Of a stretch of 64,000 nt of DNA, positions 47,121-58,019 are shown piece by piece. The notes under the pieces were generated by a model, which ran no database searches, was not told where the DNA came from, and saw only the letters and a list, made by a program, of their open reading frames with translations. The DNA is from Proteus terrae. Lineage in GTDB: Bacteria; Pseudomonadota; Gammaproteobacteria; Enterobacterales; Enterobacteriaceae. The stretch's first letter is position 1. Each line of letters starts with the position of its first letter. The position numbers and the translations under genes were made by a program. The stretch is from assembly GCF_003144325.1 (NCBI RefSeq), contig NZ_PENS01000007.1, positions 62,001 through 126,000 of the forward strand. Direction: 5' to 3'.

Positions 47121-47146
47121 AAAGCGCCTTGTAAGGCGCTTTTTGT
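47121..47146. terminator. Bidirectional terminator between serine hydrolase and lptG
   Basis: AAAGCGCCTT and AAGGCGCTTT form a 10-bp perfect stem with a 2-base loop, flanked by A- and T-runs on both sides. Confidence 0.9.
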
Positions 47147-47165
47147 TTTTCTTGGCTGATATTAC

Positions 47166-48245
47166 TTAGCGGTTACGCTTCATCAATAACCATAAACTTA
47201 ATGTTAGGAAGAGTATTCCCGGTACTAATGCTGCAATCACTGCCGGTATGCCATAAACCAGACTTAATCGCCCTGAAACCTCATTGACGATATAGAATAA
47301 GAAGCCAAAAGAGATACCCGTTAAGACTCTTAATCCCATTGGTACTGTACGTAATGGGCCAAAAATAAATGACAATGCCATCAACATCATTACTGCAACA
47401 GAGACTGGAGCAAAGATTTTTTTCCAAAAGTTCAGCTCATAGTTTGCTGATTCTTGCCCACTCTGTTTTAAATATTTAACGTACTGATAGAGTCCGCTGA
47501 TCGATAATGCATCCGGATCTAACGCCACAACACTTAATTTTTCTGGCGTTAATCGAGTTGGCCACTCAAGTGATACCTGTTTTTTACCTGTAATCTTTTG
47601 TGGATCAGTTAAATCAGATTGATCAACCTGTTTCAACATCCACGTTTTTTTATCCACATCATAGATTGCACTTGATGCATAACGTACTGTTTCTAATTTT
47701 CTATCATTACTAAAATTATACAGAGTGATACCTTGCATCTCATTTTGGCTCTTTATTCTGTTGATATGAATAAATTGATTGCCATCTTTAGCCCACATAC
47801 CACGGTTAGTAGAAACTAAAGAATTACCCATGATTTTTTCAGCGCGATAGTTACGTGCGTATTGCTCACCTTGTGGTGCGCCCCATTCACCAATCAGTAC
47901 GGTTAACAGTACTAACGGGATCGCGGTTTTCATCACAGAGCCTGCAATTTGCAAACGGGTAAACCCTGAAGCTTGCATCACCACTAGCTCACTACGTGTT
48001 GCCAATGCACCTAATCCTAATAATGCGCCGAGTAACGCAGCCATGGGGAAAAAGATCTGCACATCTTTAAGGATATTTAAAATGGCGTAAATACCCGCAT
48101 CCAGTGTGGTGAAATCCCCTTGTCCTACTTTACGGAGTTGATCAACAAATTTGATAATGCCGGAGAGTGAAACCAGCAAAAATAACGTCATCAAAATTGA
48201 CTGTAAAATAGTACGCCCGATATATTTATCTAATACACCAAACAT
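47166..48245 (-). CDS. lptG: LPS export permease LptG
   Basis: The 359-residue inner-membrane protein matches E. coli LptG (360). It has six predicted helices in the family pattern: an N-terminal block (TILQSILMTLFLLVSLSGII, then MAALLGALLGLG), a large periplasmic beta-jellyroll (about 130-260) and a C-terminal block (AVMMLMALSFIFGPL, then three more segments). The PLRTVPMGLRV turn before helix 5 is typical. With LptF and the LptB ATPase it extracts LPS from the inner membrane and passes it to LptC/LptA. The start overlaps the lptF stop by one base, so it is translationally coupled. Confidence 0.95.
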   Translation of the reverse strand: MFGVLDKYIGRTILQSILMTLFLLVSLSGIIKFVDQLRKVGQGDFTTLDAGIYAILNILKDVQIFFPMAALLGALLGLGALATRSELVVMQASGFTRLQIAGSVMKTAIPLVLLTVLIGEWGAPQGEQYARNYRAEKIMGNSLVSTNRGMWAKDGNQFIHINRIKSQNEMQGITLYNFSNDRKLETVRYASSAIYDVDKKTWMLKQVDQSDLTDPQKITGKKQVSLEWPTRLTPEKLSVVALDPDALSISGLYQYVKYLKQSGQESANYELNFWKKIFAPVSVAVMMLMALSFIFGPLRTVPMGLRVLTGISFGFLFYIVNEVSGRLSLVYGIPAVIAALVPGILFLTLSLWLLMKRNR

Positions 48246-49342
48246 CAGGCAACTCCTTTCTTAAAGCGAGCACGGAATTTACGCATAGGCAAGGTATCCC
48301 AAACATTCAATAAGATAGCCAAGGCAAGATAAACGCCATTAACACTCCACATTGCAATTAGCGGATCCAGTTTTCCTTTTTCACCATTAGAGTGCAATGA
48401 ACTTTGTAATAAGAAGAACACCAAATAAAGCAGCATGGCAGGTAGCATACTTAATACACGGCCTTGGCGCGGGTTTACCTCACTTAAAGGTACGACCATC
48501 ACAGCCATAATGACAACAGAGAAAATCAAGGTTAAGCGCCAATGGAATTCAGCAATAGACTCTGTTTCATTAGAATGCCAAAGCTCAGTCATCGTTTTTT
48601 GTTCTACACGGTTACTGCTAATAGTAGATTCACGGTGCCCAATAACAGCTTGGTAGTCATTAAAATCAGTAATACGAAAATCACGTAATACAGCCGTACC
48701 TTCATAGCGAGTTCCCTCACTTAATACGACTATCTGATTCCCGTTAGGTAATTCTTTGGTATAACCTTTATCTGCCACTACGACAGAAGGACGCTGATCT
48801 TGCGTTGGACGCAACTGTGCAAGGAACACATCTTGGAATTGATTTCCTTTTACACTACCAAGATAGAGCACCATATTGCGGTCACTGGACATTTTAAATT
48901 GCCCTTCCATCAATGCAGCTAAACTTGGGTTTGCTTTAGCATCCTCAAGGACTTGCTCTTGATGTACCGAAGACCAAGGAATCAGCCAAATGACATTTCC
49001 TGCGGCTAATGCGCTGGTCAGTAGTGAGAGCAACAGTGCAGCTTGCACTAATGCTTTCTTACCTATCCCGCACGCATTCATGACGGTTATCTCACTTTCA
49101 ACATAAAGTTTGCTGTAAGTCATCAGAAGGCCAAGAAAAAGGCTTAATGGAAGAATAAGCTGTGCCATCTCAGGAATTCCCAGCCACAGCAGAGAAATCA
49201 CGAGGTTTGTAGGAATGTTACCTTCAACAGCAGCCCCTAAAATTTCAACCAGTTTCTGGCTAAAGAAGATAAGCATCAAAATAAATAAGATGGCTATCTG
49301 ACTTTTAAGGGTTTCCCGAGCTAAATATCGAATTATAATCAC
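48245..49342 (-). CDS. lptF: LPS export permease LptF
   Basis: The 365-residue protein matches LptF in length and sequence pattern: start MIIIRYLARETLKSQIAILF, the SLFLGLLMTYSKLYVESEITVM segment near 67-88, a periplasmic domain (about 120-260), and C-terminal helices ending near residue 350. It pairs with LptG in the ABC transporter LptB2FG. The gene is divergent from pepA with a 286-bp control region. Essential core gene; nothing unusual seen. Confidence 0.95.
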   Translation of the reverse strand: MIIIRYLARETLKSQIAILFILMLIFFSQKLVEILGAAVEGNIPTNLVISLLWLGIPEMAQLILPLSLFLGLLMTYSKLYVESEITVMNACGIGKKALVQAALLLSLLTSALAAGNVIWLIPWSSVHQEQVLEDAKANPSLAALMEGQFKMSSDRNMVLYLGSVKGNQFQDVFLAQLRPTQDQRPSVVVADKGYTKELPNGNQIVVLSEGTRYEGTAVLRDFRITDFNDYQAVIGHRESTISSNRVEQKTMTELWHSNETESIAEFHWRLTLIFSVVIMAVMVVPLSEVNPRQGRVLSMLPAMLLYLVFFLLQSSLHSNGEKGKLDPLIAMWSVNGVYLALAILLNVWDTLPMRKFRARFKKGVA

Positions 49343-49628
49343 GCTAGTTATGCCTGTGAAAACTTGTCTTTTTGCAGGAAAATCGCTAACTTCGTTGTAT
49401 ATCTATCATTTGTGCATCTCAGTTAGACATTCTTGCAGCCCAAATGATATCAAAACATGCTATAAACAGGTTCCCAATAAGAACAAGCTTATAAGTTAGC
49501 TAAATTAGTTGTGTTCAATTAATGCATTTAGCTTAACATAAAAAGTAAACTTTCTATGGGGTAGATTAATGCGGATCACTATTCTAAACGATACTTTCCG
49601 TTTTTGTCTTTAATATTCAGGAGAACGC

Positions 49629-51137
49629 ATGGAGTTTAATGTAAAAAGCGGCAGCCCAGAGAAACAACGCAGCGCTTGTATTATCGTGGGGGTGTTTGAG
49701 CCTCGTCGTTTATCTCCGATCGCGGAGCAACTTGATAAAATCAGTGATGGCTATATCAGCGCCCTGTTACGCAGAGGTGAACTGGAAGGCAAAGTCGGAC
49801 AATCATTGCTGTTACATCATGTACCAAATGTTCTCTCTGAGCGCGTTTTACTGATTGGTTGCGGTAAAGAGCGTGAATTGGATGAACGCCAGTATAAACA
49901 GATCATTCAAAAAACCATTAACACTCTCAATGAAACTGGCTCGATGGAAGCTGTATGCTTTCTGACTGAGTTGCATGTTAAAGGTCGTAATAATTACTGG
50001 AAAGTACGTCAAGCGGTTGAGACTGCAAAAGACTGCCTCTATACCTTTGATCAACTGAAAAGCAATAAAACAGAATTACGTCGTCCATTGCGTAAAATGG
50101 TCTTTAATGTACCTACTCGTCGTGAACTCCCAAGTGGTGAACGCGCAATTGCACACGGTTTAGCCATCGCATCAGGTATTAAGGCATGTAAAGATTTAGC
50201 TAACATGCCACCTAATATTTGTAATGCCGCTTATTTAGCGTCTCAAGCTCGTCAATTAGCAGACTCATCTTCAAATGTATCTACGCGTGTTATTGGCGAA
50301 GAACAAATGAAAGAGCTCAATATGAATGCTTACCTCGCGGTAGGACAAGGCTCTCAAAATGAATCTTTAATGTCGATTATCGAATATAAAGGCAATAAAG
50401 ATCCTGAAGCACGCCCAATCGTATTAGTAGGTAAAGGACTGACATTCGACTCTGGTGGTATTTCTATCAAACCTGCTGATGGCATGGATGAGATGAAATA
50501 CGACATGTGTGGTGCAGCAACGGTTTACGGTGTGATGCGTGTTGTGGCTGAACTCCAGTTGCCAATCAACGTTATTGGCGTACTTGCAGGCTGTGAAAAC
50601 ATGCCGGGTGGAAAAGCGTATCGCCCTGGTGATATTTTAACAACCATGTCAGGCCAAACCGTTGAAGTATTAAATACTGATGCTGAAGGCCGTTTAGTGC
50701 TGTGTGATACGTTAACTTATGTTGAGCGCTTCGAGCCTGAATTAGTTGTCGATATCGCAACATTAACAGGCGCTTGTATGGTGGCTTTAGGTCATCACTA
50801 CAGCGGATTAATGTCTAATCATAATCCGTTAGCACATGAGTTAATGAATGCATCAGAGCAAGCAGGTGATCGCGCTTGGCGTTTACCATTAGGCGATGAG
50901 TTCTATGAACAAATCGAATCTAATTTTGCTGACTTAGCAAATACAGGTGGCCGTTTAGGTGGTGCAATTACTGCCGGTTGTTTCTTAGCGCGTTTTGCGA
51001 CTAAATATAACTGGGCTCACTTGGATATTGCAGGTACCGCATGGCGTTCTGGCAAAGCAAAAGGCGCAACAGGCCGTCCTGTTTCTTTATTGTCTCAGTT
51101 CTTACTCAATCGCGCGGGTTTGAATAGCGACGATTAA
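49629..51137 (+). CDS. pepA: Leucyl aminopeptidase A (PepA/XerB/CarP)
   Basis: The 502-residue M17 aminopeptidase has metal and catalytic motifs [17 protein letters not shown] (near 262), the KYDMCGAA segment and NTDAEGRL (near 352). Besides peptide turnover, E. coli PepA also binds DNA in cer/psi site-specific recombination and in carAB regulation. Start at ATG 49629 with AGGAG upstream. Diverges from lptF as in other enterics. Confidence 0.96.
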   Translation: MEFNVKSGSPEKQRSACIIVGVFEPRRLSPIAEQLDKISDGYISALLRRGELEGKVGQSLLLHHVPNVLSERVLLIGCGKERELDERQYKQIIQKTINTLNETGSMEAVCFLTELHVKGRNNYWKVRQAVETAKDCLYTFDQLKSNKTELRRPLRKMVFNVPTRRELPSGERAIAHGLAIASGIKACKDLANMPPNICNAAYLASQARQLADSSSNVSTRVIGEEQMKELNMNAYLAVGQGSQNESLMSIIEYKGNKDPEARPIVLVGKGLTFDSGGISIKPADGMDEMKYDMCGAATVYGVMRVVAELQLPINVIGVLAGCENMPGGKAYRPGDILTTMSGQTVEVLNTDAEGRLVLCDTLTYVERFEPELVVDIATLTGACMVALGHHYSGLMSNHNPLAHELMNASEQAGDRAWRLPLGDEFYEQIESNFADLANTGGRLGGAITAGCFLARFATKYNWAHLDIAGTAWRSGKAKGATGRPVSLLSQFLLNRAGLNSDD

Positions 51138-51200
51138 TACCGCATAATTATCAGGGTTAAGGTATTACCCTATTATTATGGTAAATAGAGCAGACTCCAA

Positions 51201-51227
51201 GAAGGGTATTGCAACGCAATACCCTTC
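51201..51227 (+). terminator. Hairpin between pepA and holC
   Basis: GAAGGGTATTGC and GCAATACCCTTC make a perfect 12-bp stem with a 3-base loop, 64 bases after the pepA stop and 16 before the holC start. It lacks a U-run, so it is probably a partial terminator or mRNA stabiliser. Confidence 0.6.
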
Positions 51228-51242
51228 TGTTATCGGGATATC

Positions 51243-51692
51243 ATGAAAAACGCCACGTTTTATTTAATGGAACACCCATCAATACACGAAGATTTACAGG
51301 CTCATGAGTGGCTTGCCTGTCAACTTACCGCTGAACATTGGCGATTAGGCAAACGTATTTTGTTGGTTTGTGAGTCTCAGGCTCAAGCTGAATTGCTTGA
51401 TGAGGCATTATGGACAAGAGAACCTCATCAGTTTGTTCCTCATAATCTTGCAGGTGAAGGCCCTCGTTATGGCTCTCCTGTTGAATTATGTTGGCCTGGA
51501 AAACGTGGTAATGCACCTCGTGATCTCTTGATTAATTTGCAATCGCAATTCGTAGACTTTGCCACAGCTTTCCATGAAGTGATAGACTTTGTACCTATTG
51601 ATGAACAATTGAAACAGTTGGCGCGTGAACGATATAAAATTTATCGTAGCGTCGGCTTTACTTTGACAATGGCTACGCCGCCAACCTATTGA
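51243..51692 (+). CDS. holC: DNA polymerase III chi subunit
   Basis: The 149-residue protein matches HolC (147 in E. coli): [13 protein letters not shown] at the start, [21 protein letters not shown] near 28-48, and the [21 protein letters not shown] segment near 61-81. Chi links the clamp loader (through psi) to single-strand binding protein. It is in the order pepA-holC-valS and ends 13 bases before valS. Confidence 0.95.
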   Translation: MKNATFYLMEHPSIHEDLQAHEWLACQLTAEHWRLGKRILLVCESQAQAELLDEALWTREPHQFVPHNLAGEGPRYGSPVELCWPGKRGNAPRDLLINLQSQFVDFATAFHEVIDFVPIDEQLKQLARERYKIYRSVGFTLTMATPPTY

Positions 51693-51705
51693 ATACGTAA
51701 AGAAT

Positions 51706-54594
51706 ATGGAAAATAAATCCGCACCAAAAGAGCCATCGCTCGACACAACATATAATCCAGCAGAGATTGAACAACCTCTGTATCAGCATTGGGAAAAAAA
51801 CGGCTACTTTAAAGCCAATGGCGATACAACGAAAGAAAGCTTCTGTATCGTGATCCCACCGCCAAACGTTACGGGTAGCCTACATATGGGCCATGCTTTC
51901 CAGCAGACCATCATGGATACCATGATCCGTTACCAGCGCATGCAAGGTAAAAATACCTTATGGCAGTCAGGTACTGACCATGCGGGCATCGCGACTCAAA
52001 TGGTCGTTGAGCGTAAAATTGCTGCTGAAGAAGGTAAAAATCGTCATGACTATGGTCGTGATGCATTTATCGACAAAATCTGGGAATGGAAAGCGGAATC
52101 AGGCGGTAACATTTCTAACCAAATGCGTCGTTTAGGTAACTCTGTTGATTGGGAACGTGAACGTTTCACAATGGATGAAGGGTTATCTAAAGCGGTTAAA
52201 GAAGCTTTTGTTCGCTTACATAAAGAAGATCTCATCTACCGTGGTAAACGCCTTGTAAACTGGGATCCTAAATTACACACGGCGATTTCTGATCTTGAAG
52301 TTGAAAACCGTGAAGTTAAAGGATCTATGTGGCATTTGCGTTATCCTCTAGCGGATGGGGCAAAAACAGCTGAAGGTAAAGATTACCTGATTGTTGCAAC
52401 AACACGTCCTGAAACCATGTTAGGTGATACTGGTGTTGCTGTTAACCCTGAAGATCCTCGCTATAAAGATTTAATTGGTAAAGAAATTATTCTACCAATC
52501 GTTAACCGTCGTATCCCTATTTTAGCGGACGAACACGCTGATATGGAAAAAGGGACTGGTTGCGTAAAAATCACCCCTGCTCACGACTTTAATGACTATG
52601 AAGTTGGACGTCGTCATCAATTACCAATGATTAATATCATGGATTTTGACGGCAATATCCGAGTCAGCGCAGAAGTATTAGACACCAACGGTGTTGAATC
52701 TGACGTTTACAGCACTGAAATTCCAGAAGCCTACCAAGGTATGGAACGCTTTGCTGCACGTAAAGCAATGGTCGCTGAATTTGAACGTCTAGGTTTATTA
52801 GAAGAGATCAAACCTCACGATTTAACCGTACCTTACGGCGACCGTGGTGGCGTGGTTATCGAACCTTTATTAACAGACCAATGGTATGTTCGCGCAGCAC
52901 CTTTAGCGAAACCTGCCGTTGAAGCAGTTAAAAATGGTGATATCCAATTTGTACCAAAACAATACGAAAACATGTACTTCTCATGGATGAATGATATCCA
53001 GGATTGGTGTATTTCTCGTCAACTGTGGTGGGGTCACCGTATCCCTGCTTGGTATGACAACCAAGGCAACGTTTATGTTGGTCGTGACGAAGAAGAAGTT
53101 CGTCGTGAAAACAATATCGCTGCTGATGTCGCATTACGCCAAGATGATGACGTACTGGATACGTGGTTCTCATCTGCACTGTGGACATTCTCAACATTAG
53201 GCTGGCCTGAAAACACAGAAGCACTAAAAACATTCCATCCAACGAATGTATTAGTCAGTGGATTCGATATTATTTTCTTCTGGATCGCCCGCATGATCAT
53301 GATGACCATGCACTTTATCAAAGATGAAGACGGTAAACCGCAAATTCCATTTAATACGGTTTACATGACAGGTCTTATTCGTGATGAAGAAGGCCAGAAG
53401 ATGTCAAAATCCAAAGGTAACGTACTTGATCCTCTGGATATGATTGACGGTATTTCATTAGAGAACCTGTTAGAAAAACGTACTGGTAATATGATGCAGC
53501 CACAAATGGCTGAAAAAATTGCTAAACGTACTAGCAAAGAATTCCCTGAAGGTATTGAAGCACACGGTACAGATGCTCTGCGCTTTACCTTAGCGGCATT
53601 AGCTTCAACAGGTCGCGATATTAACTGGGATATGAAACGTCTATCAGGCTACCGTAACTTCTGTAACAAGCTGTGGAATGCAAGCCGCTTTGTTCTGATG
53701 AATACAGAAGATCAAGATTGTGGCTACCAAGGTGGTGAGATGACATTCTCACTGGCTGACCGTTGGATCTTAGCTGAATTTAATAATACCGTTAAAGCCT
53801 ATCGCGAAGCATTAGATAACTATCGTTTCGATATCGCTGCCGGTATTTTATATGAGTTCACTTGGAACCAATTCTGTGACTGGTATCTTGAGCTATCAAA
53901 ACCTGCGGTACACAAAGGTAATGATGCACAAAAACGCGCAGCACGTCATACACTGATTGAAGTGTTAGAAGGCTTACTGCGTCTTGCTCACCCAATTATT
54001 CCATTTATCACAGAGACAATCTGGCAACGTGTGAAGGAAGTTAAAGGCATTGAAGGTGAAACCATCATGCTACAAGCTTTCCCTGAGTTCGATGCTTCAC
54101 TAGTGGACGAACAAGCACTTAACGATCTTGAGTGGATCAAAGAAGTTATCGTTGCGGTTCGTAATATCCGTGCTGAAATGAATATTGCTCCGGGTAAACC
54201 ACTTGAAGTTATCTTACGTGGTGCCGATGACAATGCGAAACGCCGCGTTAGTGACAATATTGGTTTCTTAAAAGCAATGGGTCGCTTAGCTGATATCCGT
54301 CCATTAGCAGAAGGCGAAGAAGCGCCATTATCGGTTAATAAACTGGTTAACGGTGCAGAATTGCTGATCCCAATGGCGGGCTTTATCGATAAAGATGCAG
54401 AGCTTGCACGTTTAGATAAAGAGCTTGAAAAAGTAGAAAAAGATATCTCAACTTTAGACAGCAAATTATCTAACGATGGCTTTGTTAGCCGTGCGCCAGA
54501 AGCGGTTGTTGCTAAAGAGCGTGAACGCTTAGCGACATGCTTAAATGCAAAAGAGAAGCTAATCACACAGAAAGCCTCTATCGCCTCTTTATAA
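51706..54594 (+). CDS. valS: Valyl-tRNA synthetase
   Basis: The 962-residue class I synthetase has the HIGH-type motif [12 protein letters not shown] near 57-68 and KMSKSKGN near 566-573, an editing (CP1) domain with [11 protein letters not shown] near 232-242, and a C-terminal coiled coil (about 895-962) typical of ValRS. E. coli ValRS is 951 residues. It charges tRNA-Val. It probably shares a transcript with holC. A clear terminator follows. Confidence 0.97.
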   Translation: MENKSAPKEPSLDTTYNPAEIEQPLYQHWEKNGYFKANGDTTKESFCIVIPPPNVTGSLHMGHAFQQTIMDTMIRYQRMQGKNTLWQSGTDHAGIATQMVVERKIAAEEGKNRHDYGRDAFIDKIWEWKAESGGNISNQMRRLGNSVDWERERFTMDEGLSKAVKEAFVRLHKEDLIYRGKRLVNWDPKLHTAISDLEVENREVKGSMWHLRYPLADGAKTAEGKDYLIVATTRPETMLGDTGVAVNPEDPRYKDLIGKEIILPIVNRRIPILADEHADMEKGTGCVKITPAHDFNDYEVGRRHQLPMINIMDFDGNIRVSAEVLDTNGVESDVYSTEIPEAYQGMERFAARKAMVAEFERLGLLEEIKPHDLTVPYGDRGGVVIEPLLTDQWYVRAAPLAKPAVEAVKNGDIQFVPKQYENMYFSWMNDIQDWCISRQLWWGHRIPAWYDNQGNVYVGRDEEEVRRENNIAADVALRQDDDVLDTWFSSALWTFSTLGWPENTEALKTFHPTNVLVSGFDIIFFWIARMIMMTMHFIKDEDGKPQIPFNTVYMTGLIRDEEGQKMSKSKGNVLDPLDMIDGISLENLLEKRTGNMMQPQMAEKIAKRTSKEFPEGIEAHGTDALRFTLAALASTGRDINWDMKRLSGYRNFCNKLWNASRFVLMNTEDQDCGYQGGEMTFSLADRWILAEFNNTVKAYREALDNYRFDIAAGILYEFTWNQFCDWYLELSKPAVHKGNDAQKRAARHTLIEVLEGLLRLAHPIIPFITETIWQRVKEVKGIEGETIMLQAFPEFDASLVDEQALNDLEWIKEVIVAVRNIRAEMNIAPGKPLEVILRGADDNAKRRVSDNIGFLKAMGRLADIRPLAEGEEAPLSVNKLVNGAELLIPMAGFIDKDAELARLDKELEKVEKDISTLDSKLSNDGFVSRAPEAVVAKERERLATCLNAKEKLITQKASIASL

Positions 54595-54631
54595 GCACTA
54601 TCGCTTTAAAGACACTGAGATTAATAATGAA

Positions 54632-54656
54632 AACCCGCGTTTACCGCGGGTTTTTT
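54632..54656 (+). terminator. valS terminator
   Basis: ACCCGCG/CGCGGGT stem with a short TTTAC loop and six T. Confidence 0.92.
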
Positions 54657-54949
54657 ACTTGGTATATCCCTGTTAAAAAATAAAACCATTTTTCACTTTA
54701 TTTTTTATTATTCACGGTTCTATTCTCGGTAATATGCCTTTCTCCTCCTTATTTTCACTTAAATTTAATCACTCACTAAAATATAACGCTAGAAACAAAA
54801 GGAATAAGTAAGCAAAGAGAAAGGGTTAACGGTTTACAAACACACTTAATCAATTAAGATAGTTTTTGTGGCCATCCGAGCTACTTTCAATGAAGAAGTT
54901 CCTTTCCGGTGCTCTCTCAATAAATAATCAAAAAATATTCTACTAATAA

Positions 54950-55480
54950 GTGAAAACGATGAGTGCAACTATGACTGCAACCCAAGCTATAACCTCAAAT
55001 ATTGTTATCCGAGCCATTGAAGAAAAAGATAACGCAGGTATTGCACGCGTTATTCGTGAAGTCTCGGCAGAGCATGGTTTAACTGCCGATAAAGGCTTCG
55101 CGGTTGCCGATCCAATTTTAGATACTCTCTATGAAGTTTATCATCAGCCACGCAGTGCTTACTGGGTTGTTGAAATGGATGGAGAAGTTGTTGGTGGGGG
55201 TGGTGTCGCACCACTTGCTGGTGGCGATGGCAATACTTGTGAACTACAAAAAATGTACCTTTCATCCAAATTACGAGGCAAAGGTATTGCGAAAAAAATC
55301 GTTCTGCAATCTCTTGAATTTGGTAAAGAGCAAGGCTTTAGCCGTTGCTATTTAGAAACCACAGATATCTTAAAAGCGGCTGTCGGTTTATACGAAAAAC
55401 TAGGATTCGAATTTATTGATGAAGCATTAGGCAACACTGGACATAGTGATTGTGAGATCCGTATGGTGAAGCCACTTTAA
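54950..55480 (+). CDS. yjgM: GNAT-family N-acetyltransferase (YjgM-like)
   Basis: The product (176 residues from GTG 54950, or 173 from ATG 54959) matches E. coli YjgM closely: [40 protein letters not shown], and the acetyl-CoA-binding loop [11 protein letters not shown] near 105-115. It acetylates small molecules, probably amino acids. Its place between valS and rraB is conserved. The start is uncertain as neither candidate has a strong ribosome site. Confidence 0.9.
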   Translation: MKTMSATMTATQAITSNIVIRAIEEKDNAGIARVIREVSAEHGLTADKGFAVADPILDTLYEVYHQPRSAYWVVEMDGEVVGGGGVAPLAGGDGNTCELQKMYLSSKLRGKGIAKKIVLQSLEFGKEQGFSRCYLETTDILKAAVGLYEKLGFEFIDEALGNTGHSDCEIRMVKPL

Positions 55481-55531
55481 GCGTTCTTGCTGTTCCCTAC
55501 GTAATACAATAAATAAAATAAGCTCTACTTT

Positions 55532-55557
55532 ACCCGCATTTTTTATGCGGGTTTTTA
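55532..55557 (+). terminator. Terminator after yjgM
   Basis: ACCCGCAT/ATGCGGGT stem, 5-base loop and a T-run. Confidence 0.92.
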
Positions 55558-55902
55558 TTAGCAGAAAATAGCATCTATTAACACAAATCCTGTTTATCAA
55601 AATGATATAAATACAGTATATTTCTATGCTTATTTTCACAATTAATTTTTTAATTAATTATTATCAAAATATTATTAATAAAATTCTTATCTTAAATTTT
55701 ATTAAAACCTACAAGTTTAAATCGTTTTTCATTCCACTCTAGATAATTATATTTCCCTTCTTAAATAAAATATTATTTATCTTATTTTATATTTAAAAAA
55801 AGAGATTTTTTTATATTGCTATTTATAGCTAATTTAATATCTTTATGCAGATAAAGTCATGCATTGGCTTTTATAACTCTAAAATTTAAAAGGAATTTTT
55901 TC
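55558..55902. other. AT-rich intergenic region before yhfL
   Basis: 345 bp, strongly AT-rich, with no coding sequence and no strong hairpin seen. It probably contains the yhfL promoter; a stretch TTTAAAAGGAAT directly before the ATG is its ribosome site. Confidence 0.4.
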
Positions 55903-56070
55903 ATGAAAAACTTTGTTAAAATTGCACTTATTGCTTCTGTAATTACTGTAATGACTGGTTGTACTGGAAGCGTATACAATAAAGAAAAAGACTGTAACTA
56001 CGACTACTTACTGCACCCAGCAGTTTCTATTTCTAAAATCATTGGCGGTTGTGGCGACACAAGCAAATAA
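55903..56070 (+). CDS. yhfL: Small lipoprotein YhfL
   Basis: The 55-residue lipoprotein begins at ATG 55903 (AAAAGGAA upstream), not at an earlier in-frame ATG that would spoil the signal. Lipobox VMTGC with Cys near 18. The mature part DCNYDYLLHPAVSISKIIGG is almost the same as in E. coli YhfL. Function unknown. Confidence 0.88.
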   Translation: MKNFVKIALIASVITVMTGCTGSVYNKEKDCNYDYLLHPAVSISKIIGGCGDTSK

Positions 56071-56095
56071 GATTTAAGAAATAAACGTATTAATA

Positions 56096-56140
56096 AACTA
56101 CATTCTGACTTATTGTTGCTAAGAAAGGATGTAGTTTTTT
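56096..56140 (+). terminator. yhfL terminator
   Basis: AACTACATTCT pairs with AGGATGTAGTT around a loop of about 20 bases, followed by T-rich sequence. Confidence 0.75.
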
Positions 56141-56428
56141 CAGTTTTAAAAATAGAATCAAATAAAAATCAATTACACTAAGAGCTATTTCATCAATTAT
56201 TTAAATATAGCCTCTTTATTATTCCTACTCTCTTTATTACATTCTTTTTCTTTCTTTTTCACCATCCAAAGTCATTCATTTTTTTTGAATACCATCAACA
56301 AATTCCCCCTATTTTATTCATCACGCGAACGCTTTATGATCAGCCTCATTAAGAAATCGCAATAATCTGTATTACCTCCTTCTGTGTCTTGGTTATTGCG
56401 GTTTCTTTCCTTAACTCGGAGAACAATC

Positions 56429-57298
56429 ATGACTATCAGACAGATTAATCATATTTATTCGGCGCCAAATTCACACTGGGTAGGTAATGGCTTTCCTGTC
56501 AGCACCTTATTTTCCTATCAGGAAAATGGTGAGAAACATAGCCCGTTTCTGCTGATGGATTATGCCGAGCCAACACTATTTAAACCTGTTACCAATGCCC
56601 GTGGTGTAGGAGCGCATCCTCATCGTGGATTTGAAACCGTAACAATCGCCTATCAAGGTGAAGTTTCTCATCATGACTCTAAAGGTCATGCTGGAACGAT
56701 TACCGCAGGTGATGTGCAATGGATGACCGCTGCTTCTGGCATTTTGCATAAAGAGTATCACTCTGAAAAAATGACCAAAGAAGGCGGTGTATTGGAAATG
56801 GTGCAACTTTGGGTGAATCTGCCGACAGCGTACAAAATGACACAGCCTCGTTATCAGGCACTGAAAGCAGAGGATATCCCTCATGTTGAATTATCGAATA
56901 ACCAAGGTTATGTCAGAGTAATTGCTGGTAATTATGCCGATACACAAGGTGTAGCAATGACCTACTCACCGCTGAATGTGTGGGATCTGCGTTTAAATCG
57001 TGCAGGTATTTCACATCACAGTATTCCTGAAGGTCATAATGCAATGTTGTTTGTAGTAAAAGGGGCCGTACATATCAATGACAGTGAAATTGCACGTCAA
57101 CACGATATGGTGATGTTAGATAATCATGGCGATACACTGACATTAGAATCAATGGGTGACACCATTGTTTTAATTCTAACAGGTGAGCCGATTAACGAGC
57201 CTATTGCAGGGCAAGGACCTTTTGTTATGAACACACAAGAAGAGCTACTACAAGCTTTTGATGATTATGACAATGGTAAATTTGGTGTAATGGATTAA
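56429..57298 (+). CDS. Pirin-family protein
   Basis: The protein has 289 residues from ATG 56429 (CGGAG upstream; an upstream in-frame extension to 56384 lacks support). It is a bicupin pirin with the metal-binding motif HPHRGFETVT near 62-71 and SHHDSKGHAG near 80-89, plus the GDVQWMTAASGILHKE segment near 95-110. Pirins of this type can be quercetin dioxygenases or redox sensors; the substrate here is unknown. Single-gene unit, convergent with rraB. Confidence 0.88.
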   Translation: MTIRQINHIYSAPNSHWVGNGFPVSTLFSYQENGEKHSPFLLMDYAEPTLFKPVTNARGVGAHPHRGFETVTIAYQGEVSHHDSKGHAGTITAGDVQWMTAASGILHKEYHSEKMTKEGGVLEMVQLWVNLPTAYKMTQPRYQALKAEDIPHVELSNNQGYVRVIAGNYADTQGVAMTYSPLNVWDLRLNRAGISHHSIPEGHNAMLFVVKGAVHINDSEIARQHDMVMLDNHGDTLTLESMGDTIVLILTGEPINEPIAGQGPFVMNTQEELLQAFDDYDNGKFGVMD

Positions 57299-57321
57299 TA
57301 AGATTACCTTAAAAACAATAA

Positions 57322-57357
57322 CACCAGTCACAAAGCAACAATTTTGTGGCTGGTGCT
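57322..57357. terminator. Hairpin between pirin gene and rraB
   Basis: CACCAGTCACAAA pairs with TTTGTGGCTGGTG (one G-T type mismatch) around a loop of about 10 bases, between the two convergent stops. No strong U-run. Confidence 0.5.
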
Positions 57358-57404
57358 ATATTGCACTGATAAATCAGGTACAAAAGGACAACATTTAGCA
57401 AAAA

Positions 57405-57836
57405 TTAATGTAAACGTGATGACTTATCAGACTCTTCGTCGTCGTCTTCGCCTTCACCGTCTTCATCATCATACTCTGCGTCAGGATCTTCAAAATAAGT
57501 ACCCCAACCATCGTAATAAACACCCATTTTTTCAGCTAAATTCATTAGTTGCTCAACTTGAGCATCAATAAGTTCAGCGTTCAAACCACTTTCACTTACT
57601 GCATCAAAGCAAACTAAAATATCACCTGATTCGACTTCAATTTCCTCAGGCTCAGTCACTTCGTAACCTAATTTAAAAACTTCAACGGCTGCTTTTTCTA
57701 GTGTTTCAAAATTTTCACAAGAAATATGATGCTCAATGGCATACAGTGCATCTGGATCACTGCCATCTTCCAGTAATTCTTCAATAATAAGACGTGTTTC
57801 TTCACGTTGTTCTGCTAACTCTTTGCTGTCCGCCAT
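57405..57836 (-). CDS. rraB: Ribonuclease E inhibitor RraB
   Basis: The 143-residue protein has the highly conserved [24 protein letters not shown] stretch, split here as [17 protein letters not shown] (near 9-25) and [12 protein letters not shown], and an acidic C-terminal tail. The ATG at 57836 has GGAG 7 bases upstream; earlier in-frame ATGs (57842, 57851) are badly placed. RraB binds RNase E and alters degradosome composition. It is divergent from argF as in E. coli. Confidence 0.93.
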   Translation of the reverse strand: MADSKELAEQREETRLIIEELLEDGSDPDALYAIEHHISCENFETLEKAAVEVFKLGYEVTEPEEIEVESGDILVCFDAVSESGLNAELIDAQVEQLMNLAEKMGVYYDGWGTYFEDPDAEYDDEDGEGEDDDEESDKSSRLH

Positions 57837-57965
57837 AATCATGCTCCGCAATAGTCTGAAAAGGTATCTTGTTCATTCTCCCACAGGCAGGATCAACACT
57901 CCATACTTAATATGATGCCCTTATCGCATACTGTTTAAATTAAAAGTTTTCCTTTAGGGGTTGAT

Positions 57966-58004
57966 GATGAATATTTATTAATATAAATTGAATATAAATT
58001 CAAT
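57966..58004 (+). promoter_or_regulatory. Tandem ARG boxes of argF
   Basis: Box 1 (TGAATATTTATTAA, 57968-57981) and box 2 (TGAATATAAATTCA, 57989-58002, a perfect TGAAT-N4-ATTCA) start 21 bases apart. Two 18-bp boxes with a 3-bp gap are the known ArgR operator arrangement. They lie just before the argF start. Confidence 0.88.
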
Positions 58005-58019
58005 AACAGGATATCACCC